Source: Leptobrachium leishanense (taxonomy: Eukaryota > Chordata > Amphibia > Anura > Megophryidae). From it: 64,000 nt of DNA. Position numbers and translations under genes: made by a program. Below the pieces are notes generated by a model. The model made no database searches, was not told the origin of the DNA, and saw nothing but the letters and a program-made list of their open reading frames with translations. Of this stretch, positions 10,990 to 22,596 are shown in pieces (the first letter of the stretch is position 1; every line of letters starts with the position of its first letter). The stretch lies in assembly GCA_009667805.1 (NCBI GenBank), contig CM019068.1, positions 3,331,218-3,395,217 of the forward strand. Direction: 5' to 3'.

Positions 10990-13976
10990 CTAAACAATGA
11001 GGGCGTAGCTATTTCTGTTGTATGGCCCCCTAACAATGAGGGCGTAGCTATGTCTGCTGTATGGCCCCTAACAATGAGGGCGTAGCTATGTCTGTTGTAT
11101 GGCCCCTAACAATGAGGGCGTAGCTATTTCTGTTGTATGGCCCCCTAACAATGAGGGCGTAGCTATGTCTGTTGTATGGCCCCTAACAATGAGGGCGTAG
11201 CTATTTCTGTTGCATGGCCCCTAACAATGAGGGTGTAGCTATGTCTGTTGTATGGCCCCTAACAATGAGGGCGTAGCTATGTCTGTTGTATGGCCCCTAA
11301 CAATGTGGGCGTAGCTATGTCTGTTGTATGGCCCCCTAACAATGAGGGCGTAGCTATGTCTGTTGTATGGCCCCTAACAATGAGGGCGTAGCTATTTCTG
11401 TTGCATGGCCCCCTAACAATGAGGGCGTAGCTATGTCTGTTGTATGGCCCCTAACAATGAGGGCGTAGCTATGTCTGTTGTATGGCCCCTAACAATGAGG
11501 GCGTAGCTATTTCTGTTGTATGGCCCCCTAACAATGAGGGCGTAGCTATGTCTGTTGTATGGCCCCTAACAATGTGGGGGCGTAGCTATGTCTGTTGTAT
11601 GGCCCCTAACAATGAGGGCGTAGCTATTTCTGTTGTATGGCCCCCTAACAATGAGGGCGTAGCTATGTCTGTTGTATGGCCCCTAACAATGAGGGCGTAG
11701 CTATGTCTGTTGTATGGCCCCTAACAATGAGGGCGTAGCTATGTCTGTTGTATGGCCCCTAACAATGAGGGCGTAGCTATTTCTGTTGCATGGCCCCCTA
11801 ACATTGAGGGCGTAGCTATGTCTGTTGTATGGCCCCTAACAATGAGGGCGTAGCTATGTCTGTTGTATGGCCCCTAAACAATGAGGGCGTAGCTATGTCT
11901 GTTGTATGGCCCCCTAACAATGAGGGCGTAGCTATGTCTGTTGTATGGCCCCTAACAATGAGGGCGTAGCTATGTCTATTGTATGGCCCCCTAACAATGA
12001 GGGCGTAGCTATGTCTGTTGTATGGCCCCCTAACAATGAGGGCGTAGCTATGTCTGTTGTATGGCCCCTAACAATGAGGGCGTAGCTATGTCTGTTGTAT
12101 GGCCCCTAAACAATGAGGGCGTAGCTATGTCTGTTGTATGGCCCCCTAACAATGAGGGCGTAGCTATGTCTGTTGTATGGCCCCTAACAATGAGGGCGTA
12201 GCTATGTCTATTGTATGGCCCCCTAACAATGAGGGCGTAGCTATGTCTGTTGTATGGCCCCCTAACAATGAGGGCGTAGCTATGTCTGTTGTATGGCCCC
12301 TAACAATGAGGGCGTAGCTATGTCTGTTGTATGGCCCCTAAACAATGAGGGCGTAGCTATGTCTGTTTTATGGCCCTAACAATGAGGGCGTAGCTATTTC
12401 TGTTGTATGGCCCCCTAACAATGAGGGCGTAGCTATGTCTGTTGTATGGCCCCTAACAATGAGGGCGTAGCTATGTCTGTTGTATGGCCCCTAACAATGA
12501 GGGCGTAGCTATGTCTGTTGTATGGCCCCTAACAATGAGGGCGTAGCTATGTCTGTTGTATGGCCCCTAACAATGAGGGCGTAGCTATGTCTGTTGTATG
12601 GCCCCTAACAATGAGGGCGTAGCTATGTCTGTTGTATGGCCCCTAACAATGAGGGCGTAGCTATGTCTGTTGTATGGCCCCCTAACAATGAGGGCGTAGC
12701 TATGTCTGTTGTATGGCCCCTAACAATGAGGGCGTAGCTATGTCTGTTGTATGGCCCCTAAACAATGAGGGCGTAGCTATGTCTGTTTTATGGCCCTAAC
12801 AATGAGGGCGTAGCTATTTCTGTTGTATGGCCCCCTAACAATGAGGGCGTAGCTATGTCTGTTGTATGGCCCCTAACAATGAGGGCGTAGCTATGTCTGT
12901 TGTATGGCCCCTAACAATGAGGGCGTAGCTATATGTCTGTTGTATGGCCCCTAACAATGAGGGCGTAGCTATGTCTGTTGTATGGCCCCTAAACAATGAG
13001 GGCGTAGCTATGTCTGTTGTATGGCCCCTAACAATGAGGGCGTAGCTATGTCTGTTGTATGGCCCCTAACAATGAGGGCATAGCTATTCTGTTGTATGCC
13101 CCCTAACAATGAGGGCGTAGCTATGTCTGTTGTATGGCCCCTAACAATGAGGGCGTAGCTATGTCTGTTGTATGGCCCCTAACAATGAGGGCGTAGCTAT
13201 GTCTGTTGTATGGCCCCTAAACAATGAGGGCGTAGCTATGTCTGTTTTATGGCCCTAACAATGAGGGCGTAGCTATTTCTGTTGTATGGCCCCCTAACAA
13301 TGAGGGCGTAGCTATGTCTGTTGTATGGCCCCTAACAATGAGGCGTAGCATATTTCTGTTGCATGGCCCCCTAACAATGAGGGCGTAGCTATGTCTGTTG
13401 TATGGCCCCTAACAATGAGGGCGTAGCTATGTCTGTTGTATGGCCCCTAACAATGAGGGCGTAGCTATGTCCGTTGTATGGCCCCTAACAATGAGGGCGT
13501 AGCTATGTCTGTTGTATGGCCCCTAACAATGAGGGCATAGCTATGTCTGTTGTATGGCCCCTAACAATGAGGGCGTAGCTATGTCTGTTGTATGGCCCCT
13601 AACAATGAGGGCGTAGCTATGTCTGTTGTATGGCCCTAACAATGAGGGCGTAGCTATGTCCGTTGTATGGCCCCTAACAATGAGGGCGTAGCTATGTCTG
13701 TTGTATGGCCCCTAACAATGAGGGCGTAGCTATGTCTGTTGTATGGCCCCTAACAATGAGGGCATAGCTATGTCTGTCTGTGTATGGCCCTAACAATGAG
13801 GGCGTAGCTATGTCTGTTGTATGGCCCCTAACAATGAGGGCGTAGCTATGTCTGTTGTGGCCCCTAACAATGAGGGCGTAGCTATGTCTGTTGTATGGCC
13901 CTAACAATGAGGGCGTAGCTATGTCTGTTGTATGGGCCCCTAACAATGAGGGCGTAGCTATGTCTGTTGTATGGCT
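10990..13976. repeat. 38/39-bp minisatellite, about 78 copies
   Basis: The unit TAACAATGAGGGCGTAGCTA TGTCTGTTGTATGGCCCC repeats every 38 bp (39 bp with a fifth C). Variants (TATTTC, TGCATGG, TCTATTG, AAACAATG) recur in blocks, for example 11941-12100 and 12181-12350, which indicates higher-order duplication of about 240 bp. It contains no stable gene. Confidence 0.97.
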
Positions 13977-14672
13977 TTTGTGCTGCTTGATGGTCTATGG
14001 TTATAAATCTATGCTGTATCGCTGATTTAGCAGTTTCTATGATTGCACAGTTACATTTTTTGGTACAATTTTTGTCCTAATGAATGTACATCCGGCATAT
14101 ATAGGAGTGAATTGTTAGGCTCTCCATAGCATTGATACTTTACACAGTCTATATACTATCTTGCTATTTTAGAGGCATAATTATCCACATATCGGTCGCC
14201 CTCTATACCCAATTAAGGTGATCCTCCGAGGATTAGGAATTATTCAATGCTATTTGATTGTATGAATGCCGGGCATGTTGCTGCCGCTCAGTGCCTACAT
14301 TAGCCAGACTGTGTTACTCAGATTTACTCGCTTTTACAGACCAACAGCATTGCCTTAGTGAGGTAACCATCCCTCACTGGGTGCTTTCAATTCGTGACCT
14401 AATTCATTATATATGTGTCTTTTATGCGTTCGGTGTTATGTTAGTTGTTTTGTACACTTATTAAAATTGATATTGGGTAGTTGGTGTCTACCACCTTTTT
14501 TTCTTCTTTAATATTGCCGGGTTATGCCCAGTGTAGACACTGGTTTTTGATTCTATTCCCCAGTGCTTTTTCTTTTCCTTTCTGCAAATCAGAATTGCAT
14601 CATACAGCAAAGAGTGTTTGTATAGGTTGTATATAGAGCGTTAACGCAGTCTGGATTAAACCATAAGATATA

Positions 14673-15496
14673 CAGGGTTATCCAAAGAGATCCGAATTGC
14701 TTGAGAAAGGTAACTGAATGCTGAAAATCAGGGTTCGGTTACCTTTCCTGGCCATTCGGCTATCCAGAGAGCAGGCAATTCACCAAATCCTGGCGAATTG
14801 CCTGAACATACGGTCCCTGTTCGAGGGCAGTGATATCCCCATAGAGAAGCAATGCTTCGGCTATTCAGAGAACACAAACCAGCAGTGAAAGGTTCCCCTA
14901 ATGTCCTGCCATTCGGTGGTTTAATTAAAGTTTATTCAGGAGAATCCCATAGGCTTCAATGTTAAAAATATTCCCGTTTTAATTCAATATCTAATAAACC
15001 GTTCATTATAAAATTCTGCCGTAAAGAGTCTCTTTATTTATAGATTTTTTAGGATATTTTAAGCATTTTTCTGAATTTTTCTGTAACAGCCTCTTTATTA
15101 TCATTCCCTGGACCTCCTGTGTAAATTTCAGACATTTTCGCTCAGTAGTTTCTTTGCAAACAGCGTTTCAATTTCACATTCATACAAATGGTTTTGCTAA
15201 TTTATTCACCTCCCTCGGCTGCTTCGGCAGCTTCGCTATGTGTGATCAGCTCCTGCTTGGGCTTTTCGACGGGTTTATCCAGATGTTTTTGCTTGTTTTC
15301 GGCGTGCATTCGGCAGGTTTTGCGGTTAGTTTTCGTCAGGTTTGCGGCAGCTTTTCCCTGCAATTCGGGGACCCTGTGGTGTTTGCTGAATACACCGCAG
15401 GGTCACCGAAATGGGATCGGCACCACAAACTGAATTGAAGAGAACGAAAAGTCACCGAACGTGCAGTGACTTTTCGAATCTCTTTGGATAACCCTG
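14673..15496. mobile_element. 824-bp MITE with 3-bp TSD (ATA)
   Basis: Terminal inverted repeats begin CAGGGTTATCCAAAGAGAT at both ends, and the flanks are ATA (14670-14672 and 15497-15499). It is the same family as 36608-37507, in the opposite orientation. The two share subterminal GCTTGAGAAAGGTAAC…CGGTTACCTTTC and a GCGGTGA-rich interior. No transposase is present. A 3-bp duplication is seen in PIF/Harbinger, Zator and Chapaev3-type elements. The superfamily is undecided. Confidence 0.88.
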
Positions 15497-15499
15497 ATA

Positions 15500-16019
15500 G
15501 TGTATTGATATATATTATCTTGACGAGCTCCGACATTAATTAGGTTAACCACCAACTAGCCAATTCATTCTGCGTGTCACCTTAGCGTATCAACAATGAT
15601 CCCATCGGATAGTATATTGGATGAAAATTGTGCCTCATATATATATATAAACAGAGAGCACAAAATAAATCCTAATCGATCAATATAGGATGAAAGAATT
15701 CTTCTCCGTCGCTATTAAAATAGGTTAGCCCAAGGCTTGATGCTATTTAGCCTCCACAACAAGGTAATACTGATCATACAATTCGATCATAGTCTAGAGA
15801 CATGCCACAATGTGGACCCATATTTGTCATAAATTAAGACCACCATATACCACCATGGGAAACCTTCCCAAAATAAACTGTTAAAAAGTCATTGACAATT
15901 GCTCAACGCGTTTCTATAGCTAAGTGCTATCTTCATTGGGAGAGATTACCTTATGTCCTCCCCTCTGATGCATAGATATATAGTGTCCCTTTTGATTTTC
16001 AGCTGGTACTCCATTAGAT
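15500..16019. other. Right flank of unit B, AT-rich, with decayed hammerhead
   Basis: There is no gene. The segment continues the sequence interrupted by the 3-bp-TSD MITE. It carries the minus-strand hammerhead relic at 15897-15945 and ends at inverted satellite units. Confidence 0.5.
15897..15945 (-). ncRNA. Decayed hammerhead ribozyme (unit B right)
   Basis: The minus strand gives CTC stem I, CCAATGA where CTGATGA is expected, the hairpin ATAGC-ACTTA-GCTAT, GAAA, ACGCGT, T, then GAG. Stems I and II and the GAAA/ACGCGT half are intact. Two core changes (U4 to C, G5 to A) should abolish cleavage. Confidence 0.6.
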
Positions 16020-16189
16020 TCATTGGAATATAGCCTGTATATAATAATATGTGATGGAGGAATATAACCAGAATATATTAATAATATATGATGGCAGAAT
16101 ATAGCCTGTATATAATATGTGATGTAGGAATATAACCTGGGTATAATAATAATAATATGTGATGTCGGAATATATTCTGGATATAATAA
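16020..16189 (-). repeat. AT-rich satellite, inverted orientation
   Basis: About four units of GATGNNGGAATATANCCTG with TATAATAATA spacers. Confidence 0.9.
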
Positions 16190-16375
16190 TATGGAGTAGA
16201 GGTAATATCACTGCTCTGCGTGGAGAGAGCCTGTGGAGTCATGGATTCGATCCCAGCGAGCAACCTCTCCAGTAAGTGTCCTTGGCAAGACACCTAACGG
16301 TACAGACTCGCCACCCAGGACATACTGAAAACGAGAGAAATCTCAATGTATCCTTCCTGGTAAAATCCTTTCTAA
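16190..16375 (+). mobile_element. SINE-like unit, copy 2 (forward)
   Basis: This short unit ends in an A-rich tail (AAAAAAAAATAAAAATA). It contains GGATTCGATCC near 16246, which resembles a tRNA-gene B box. The body matches 5411-5604 in reverse. A clear A box is not visible, so the tRNA origin is tentative. Confidence 0.5.
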
Positions 16376-16384
16376 AAAAAAATA

Positions 16385-16540
16385 AAAATAATGTGATGTC
16401 GGAATACAACCTGGATATAATAATAATATATGATGGCAGAATATAGCTTGGATATTATAATAATATGTGATGTCGGAATATATACTGGATATAATAATAA
16501 TATGTGATGTCGGAATATATACTGGATATAATAATAATTC
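16385..16540 (-). repeat. AT-rich satellite, inverted orientation
   Basis: Four units of GTGATGTCGGAATATANNCT GGATATAATAATAA, ending where LINE sequence begins. Confidence 0.9.
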
Positions 16541-17672
16541 TTTTCCATCTACACCTCCTCCCTGGGCAAAATCATCAACAGCTTTGGCTTTAATTACCAC
16601 CTCTACACTGATGACACTCAGATCTACCTCTCTACCCCTGATCTCTCTCCCCCTGTCCTTTCAAAAGTCAGTGACTGTTTATCTGGCATCTCCTCCTGGA
16701 TGGCCTCCCACCACCTAAAGATCAACATGTCAAAGACTGAACTCCTACTTATTCCTCCCTCCAATGCCTCCCCACCTCCTGACTTCTCTATCACGGTGGA
16801 GGGTATCACCATCTCCCCATCAAACCAAGTTCGCTGTCTTGGAGTTACACTTGACTCTGCTCTTTCCTTCATCCCCCACATCCAGTCTCTTTCCTCCTCC
16901 TGCCGATACCAACTGCGTAATATTTCCAGAATTCGGCCATTTCTTACCGCTGTCACCACAAAACAACTCATACACGCCCTGGTAATCTCCCGACTCGACT
17001 ATTGCAATAATCTCTTATCTGGCCTCCCTCTGTCCCGCCTCTCCCCCCTACAATCCATCCTGAACGCCTCCGCCAGGCTAATTCACCTCACCCGCCGCTC
17101 TGTCTCTGCCGCTCCCCTCTGCGAGTCCCTTCACTGGCTCCCCATCCACTGCAGAATTAAGTTCAAAATCCTTATCCTTACCTACAAAACCCTCACTAAC
17201 TCAGCTCCCCACTACCTGTCCTCACTAATCACCAAATACACCCCAGCCCGCTCCCTAAGGTCAAACAGTGACCTGCGCCTAGCTTCTCACCGCATCACCT
17301 CTTCCCATGATAGACTGCAGGATTTCTCACGCGCAGCCCCCACTCTCTGGAACGCTCTCCCTCGTACTGTCAGACTTTCCCCTAACTTCTCTTCCTTCAA
17401 ACGCTCCCTTAAAACGTTCCTATTTAGGGAAGCCGACCCCCCCCCCGACTCACTGACGCAACCATCAATCACTCTCACCCTACAGTCCTCTCCTCCTGTT
17501 TCCAACCCCAACCCTCCTAGATTGTGAGTTCCTACGGGAATAGGGCCTCATCTCCTCCTGTACTGTTTGTCAAATGTTGTTCAATGTATTGTAACCCTGT
17601 CTATACTGTGTTTATTGTACAGCGCTGCGGAATATGCTGGCGCTTTATAAGTAAAGAATAATAATAATAATA
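16541..17672 (+). mobile_element. 5'-truncated L2-like LINE, reverse transcriptase C-terminus
   Basis: An uninterrupted reading frame (16541-17527) encodes the end of a LINE reverse transcriptase. It contains the catalytic box [11 protein letters not shown], then [42 protein letters not shown] and WNALPRTVR. This order is typical of the vertebrate L2 lineage. The 3' tail has GCGCTGCGGAATATGCTGGC, then TTTATAAGTAAAG and an (AATAAT)n end, which is the common L2-type tail. The 5' end is truncated at the satellite junction. Everything upstream, including endonuclease and ORF1, is missing, so it cannot move by itself. The tail merges directly into TTATTA satellite at 17668. Confidence 0.88.
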
Positions 17673-17712
17673 TTATTATTATTATATCCAGGATATATTC
17701 CGACATCATCCC
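17668..17712 (+). repeat. Single forward satellite unit before last hspa12a exon
   Basis: One unit (TATCCAGGATATATTCCGAC) lies in forward orientation about 30 bp upstream of the exon acceptor. Confidence 0.85.
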
Positions 17713-17741
17713 GTGTAACATGTTCTCGTGTTCCTTTCTAG

Positions 17742-18376
17742 CGAATCTCTTCCAGAAGCCGGAGGTTTCTGGGGTGAAGTTCCTGTTCCTGGTGGGGGGG
17801 TTTGCAGAGTCCCCGCTGCTCCAGCTGGCCGTACAGCAAGCCTTTGGTGACCAATGCCGCGTCATTATTCCCCACGATGTAGGACTGACCATCTTAAAAG
17901 GCGCCGTCTTGTTTGGACTGGACCCAGGTCTGATCAAGGTGCGACGCTCGCCAATGACGTATGGAGTTGGCGTCCTGAACCGGTATGTAGAGGGCAAACA
18001 CCCTGCAGAGAAGCTTCTCCTGAAGGACGGCACACGGTGGTGCACCGATGTCCTCGATAAGTTCATCATGGCCGACCAATCCGTGGCACTGGGCGAGACT
18101 GTGAAACGCAGCTACACTCCGGCCAAGCCTTCACAACTAATGATCATCATCAACATCTACAGCTCCGAGCAGGATGATGTCAATTTCATCACTGACCCGG
18201 GCGTGAAGAAGTGCGGCACGCTGAGGCTGGATCTGACGGGCAGTGAAGGGTCGCCCTCTCAGAACCGTCGGGAGATACAGACCATAATGCAGTTTGGTGA
18301 CACCGAGATAAAAGTCATGGCCGTCGATGTCGCCACGTCGAGAAACGTCAAAGTCTGCATAGATTTCTTAAATTAG
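17742..18376 (+). CDS. hspa12a: hspa12a, last coding exon with adenosine motif and stop
   Basis: This 635-bp terminal exon begins after TTCCTTTCTAG and ends at TAG (18374-18376). It encodes [94 protein letters not shown], and ends [20 protein letters not shown] followed by [18 protein letters not shown] is the adenosine-binding motif of the HSP70/actin ATPase fold. The similarity is to HSPA12A rather than HSPA12B throughout. The protein lacks the final Tyr found in mammals. There are no stops or frameshifts. A 54-bp minisatellite begins about 30 bp beyond the stop codon. Confidence 0.96.
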
Positions 18377-18404
18377 AATTTCTGGCCAAAGAATCCCCTT
18401 GACG

Positions 18405-21400
18405 TGCAATGACGTCCTCCCTACGCCGGCGATACCAGACCCGGCTTAACCCCCGACGTGCGATAGCATCCTTCCTGCGTCGGTGACACCAGACCCGGTC
18501 TAACCCCCGACGTGCGATGACGTCCTCCCTGCGTCAGTGATGTCAGACCCGGTCTAACCCCCGACGTGCGATGGTGTCCTCCCTGCGTCAGTGATGTCAG
18601 ACCCGGTCTAACCCCCGACGTGCGATGGTGTCCTCCCTGCGCCGGTGATGTCAGACCCGGTCTAACCCCCGACGTGCGATGGCGTCCTCCCTGCAGTGGT
18701 GATGTCAGACCTGGTCTAACCCCCGACGTGCGATGGTGTCCTCCCTGCGCCGGTGATGTCAGACCCGGTCTAACCCCCGACGTGCGATGGCGTCCTCCCT
18801 GCAGTGGTGATGTCAGACCTGGTCTAACCCCCGACGTGCGATGGCGTCCTCCCTGCAGCGGTGATGTCAGACCCGGTCTAACCCCCGACGTGCGATGGCG
18901 TCCTCCCTGCGTCGGTGATGTCAGACCCTGTCTAACCGCCGACGTGCGATGGCGTCCTCCCTGCGCCGGTGATGTCAGACCCGGTCTAACCCCTGACGTG
19001 CGATGGCGTCCTCCCTGCGTCTGTGATGTTAGACCCTGTCTAACCTCCGACGTGCGATGGCGTCCCGCCTGCGCCGGTGATGTCAGACCCGGTCTAACCC
19101 CCGACGTGCGATGGCGTCCTCCCTGCGTCGGTGATGTCAGACCCTGTCTAACCTCCGACGTGCGATGGCGTCCTCCCTGCGTCTGTGATGTTAGACCCGG
19201 TCTAACCCCTGACGTGCGATGGCGTCCTCCCTGCGTCTGTGATGTTAGACCCGGTCTAACCTCCGACGTGCGATGGCGTCCTCCCTGCGCCGGTGATGTC
19301 AGACCCGGTCTAACCCCCGACATGCGATGGCGTCCTCCCTGCGTCTGTTATGTCAGACCCGGTCTAACCCCCGACGTGCGATGGCGTCCTCCCTGCGTCT
19401 GTGATGTCAGACCCGGTCTAACCCCCGACGTGCAATGGCGTCCTCCCTGCGCCGATGATGTCAGACCCGGTCTAACCCCCGACATGCAATGGCGTCCTCC
19501 CTGCAGTGGTGATGTCAGACCCGGTCTAACCTCCGACGTGCAATGGCATCTTCCCTGCAGCGGTGATGTCAGACCCGGTCTAATCCCCGACGTGCGATGG
19601 CGTCCTCCCTGCGTCTGTGATGTCAGACCCGGTCTATCCCCCGACGTGCAATGGCGTCCTCCCTGCAGTGATGATGTCAGACCCGGTCTAATCCCCGACG
19701 TGCGATGGCGTCCTCCCTGCGCTGGTGATGTCAGACCCGGTCTAACCCCCGACGTGTGATGGCGTCCTCCCTACGCCAGTGATGTCAGACCCGGTCTAAC
19801 CCCCGACATGCGATGGTGTCCTCCCTGCAGTGGTGATGTCAGACCCGGTCTAACCTCCGACGTGCGATGGCGTCCTCCCTGCAGTGGTGATGTCAGACCC
19901 GGTCTAACCTCCGACGTGCGATGGCGTCCTCCCTGCAGCGGTGATGTCAGACCCGGTCTAATCCCCGACGTGCGATGGCGTCCTCCCTGCAGTGGTGATG
20001 TCAGACCCGGTCTAACCTCCGACATGCGACGGCTTCCTCCCTGCGTCTGTGATGTTAGACCCGGTCTAACCCCCGACGTGCGATGGCGTCCTCCCTGAGT
20101 CGGTGATGTCAGACCCGGTGTAACCCCCGACGTGCGATGGCGTCCTCCCTGCGTCTGTGATGATAGACCCGGTCTAACCTCCGACGTGCGATGGCCTCCT
20201 CCCTGCAGTGGTGATGTCAGACCCGGTCTAACCTCCGACGTGCAATGGCGTCCTCCCTGCAGCGGTGATGTCAGACCCGGTCTAACCCACCGACGTGCGT
20301 TGATGTCCTCCCTGCGTCGGTGATGTCAGACCTGGTCTAACCCCCGACGTGCGATGGCGTCCTCCCTGCAGTGGTGATGTCAGACCCGGTCTAACCCCCG
20401 ACGTGCGATGGCGTCCTCCCTGCGTCTGTGATGTCAGACCCGGTCTAACCCCCGACGTGCGATGGCGTCCTCCCTGCGTCGGTGATGTCAGACCCGGTCT
20501 AACCCCCGACGTGTGATAGCGTCCTCCCTGCGTCTGTGATGTCAGACCCGGTCTAACCCCCGACGTGCGATGGCGTCCTTCCTGCGCCGGTGATGTCAGA
20601 CCCGGTCTAACCCCCGACGTGCGATGGCGTCCTCCCTGCAGTGGTGATGTCAGACCCGGTCTAACCCCCGACGTGCGATGGCGTCCTCCCTGCGTCTGTG
20701 ATGTTAGACCCGGTCTAACCCCCGATGTGCGATGGCGTCCTCCCTGCAGTGGTGATGTCAGACCCGGTCTAACCTCCGACGTGCAATGGCGTCCTCCCTG
20801 CAGCGGTGATGTCAGACCCGGTCTAACCCACCGACGTGCGTTGATGTCCTCCCTGCGTCAGTGATGTCAGACCTGGTCTAACCCACCGACGTGCAATGGC
20901 GTCCTCCCTGCAGTGGTGATGTCAGACCCGGTCTAACCCCCGACGTGCGATGGCGTCCTCCCTGCAGTGGTGATGTCAGACCCGGTCTAACCCCCGACGT
21001 GCGATGGCGTCCTCCCTGCGTCGGTGATGTCAGACCCGGTGTAACCCCCGACGTGCGATGGTGTCCTCCCCGCAGCGGTGATGTCAGACCCGGTGTAACC
21101 CCTGACTTGCGATGACGTCCTCCCTGCGTCTGTGATGTCAGACCCGGTCTAACCCCCGACGTGTGATAGCGTCCTCCCTGCGTCTGTGATGTCAGACCCG
21201 GTCTAACCCCCAACGTGCGATGGCGTCCTCCCTGCGTCTGTGATGTTAGACCCGGTGTAACCCCCGACGTGCGATGGCGTCCTCCCTGCGCCGGTGATCA
21301 GACCCGGTCTAACCCCCGACGTGCGATGGCGTCCTCCCTGCTTCGGTGATGTCAGACCCGGTCTAACCTCCGACGTGCAATGGCGTCCTCCCTGCAGTGG

Positions 21401-22112
21401 TGATGTCAGACCTGGTCTAACCTCCGACGTGCAATGGCGTCCTCCCTGCAGTGGTGATGTCAGACCTGGTCTAACCCCCGACGTGCGATGGCGTCCTCCC
21501 TGCGTCGGTGATGTCAGACCCGGTGTAACCCCTGACGTGTGATAGCGTCCTCCCTGCGTCTGTGATGTCAGACCCGGTCTATCCCCCGATGTGCAATGGC
21601 GTCCTCCCTGCGTCGGTGATGTCAGACCCGGTCTAACCCCCGACGTGCGATGGCGTCCTCCCTGCAGTGGTGATGTCAGACCCGGTCTAACCCCCGACGT
21701 GCGATGGCGTCCTCCCTGCGTCTGTGATGTCAGACCCGGTCTAACCCCCGACGTGCGATGGCGTCCTCCCTGCGTCTGTGATGTCAGACCCGGTCTAACC
21801 CCGACGTGCGATGGCGTCCTCCCTGCAGCGGTGATGTCAGACCCGGTCTAACCCCCGTCGTGCGATGGCGTCCTCCCTGCGCCGGTAATGTCAGACCCGG
21901 TCTAACCCCCGACGTGCGATGGCGTTCTCCCTGCGTCTGTGATGTCAGACCCGGTCTAACCCCCGACGTGCGATGGCGTCCTCCCTGCGTCTGTGATGTC
22001 AGACCCGGTCTAACCCCCGACGTGCAATGGCGCGTCCTCCCTGCGTCTGTGATGTCAGACCCGGTCTAACCCCCGACGTGCGATGGCGTCCTCCCTGCGC
22101 CGGTGATGTCAG
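18405..22112. repeat. 54-bp minisatellite, about 68 copies, in hspa12a 3' UTR region
   Basis: The unit is GATGGCGTCCTCCCTGCGTC, TGTGATGTCAGACCCGGTCT, AACCCCCGACGTGC, 54 bp in all. Because 54 is a multiple of three and the unit has no stop in some frames, long artificial frames appear on both strands. Each unit holds the near-palindrome AGACCCGGTCT. The main variable position alternates GCGTCTG, GCGTCGG, GCAGTGG, GCAGCGG and GCGCCGG. It ends at GACCCGGCCTTTAC. Confidence 0.97.
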
Positions 22113-22590
22113 ACCCGGCCTTTACTTCTTTTTAATATTTTAATTTCAATCGAGACCAAAAGCAAAGAGACGTCAGCGCTAGTTTCACCATCGTTACCGC
22201 TCTTCCTCCTCACCAAAACAAGTCCTCTCTATGATTACGAGCCAAGGGCAGTCGTGATTGGTTGATCAGTCTTTATTTGAAGGATGCTTCCCCTATACAC
22301 TTACCGGAATGTTCCGGGCCGAGGTTACAATAATGGGATGCAGACTTTAACCCTCTGGATGCCCTGCACTGTGTATTAATGAGAAGATTCAGGTAGAAGC
22401 TGCAGGAAGGTCCCATGAGGTCATCGCTCGCGGTGAAGCGCAGGGACATCTGACACAGAAACGCAGATCAATCTAATCATTAATATACATTTTTTGGCTT
22501 TTTCTGAGTTTTACAGTGTTTTTTTTCAGTCTTTTTATACATTTTGTTATGTTTTAGTAAATTCTGACGCAAGCTGCAGGTTTCAGAGGC

Positions 22591-22596
22591 AATAAA
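22591..22596 (+). terminator. Candidate poly(A) signal AATAAA
   Basis: This is the first AATAAA downstream of the hspa12a stop codon and of the 54-bp array. It is followed within 30 bp by a GT-rich segment (GGTGTGAGCCTGG). Confidence 0.45.

Larger units (their letters stand above)
10481..14508. mobile_element. Foldback unit B with inverted arms around a 38-bp array
   Basis: The left arm (10481-10869) and right arm (14114-14508) are inverted copies of about 390 bp with few differences, for example GGTGGTAGACACCAACTACC against its reverse complement. A decayed hammerhead-like motif follows the left arm (10869-10915). A second decayed hammerhead lies further right (15897-15945). The loop is dominated by the 38-bp minisatellite. 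By analogy with units A and C, I infer Penelope-like terminal repeats. The interior has been overrun by array expansion. Confidence 0.6.

Noticed and set aside
10990..13976. Regular repeats resembling a CRISPR array
   Set aside because: Units are contiguous 38-39-bp copies without unique spacers, and the locus is a vertebrate intron.
16246..16256. B-box-like GGATTCGATCC as a tRNA gene
   Set aside because: There is no cloverleaf and no A box nearby. At most it is a tRNA-derived SINE fragment.
18421..22069. Many 80-400-residue frames such as VRWRPPCVCDVRPGLTPD repeats on both strands
   Set aside because: The 54-bp unit is divisible by three and stop-free. Open reading on both strands at once shows an artefact. 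It directly follows the true hspa12a stop.
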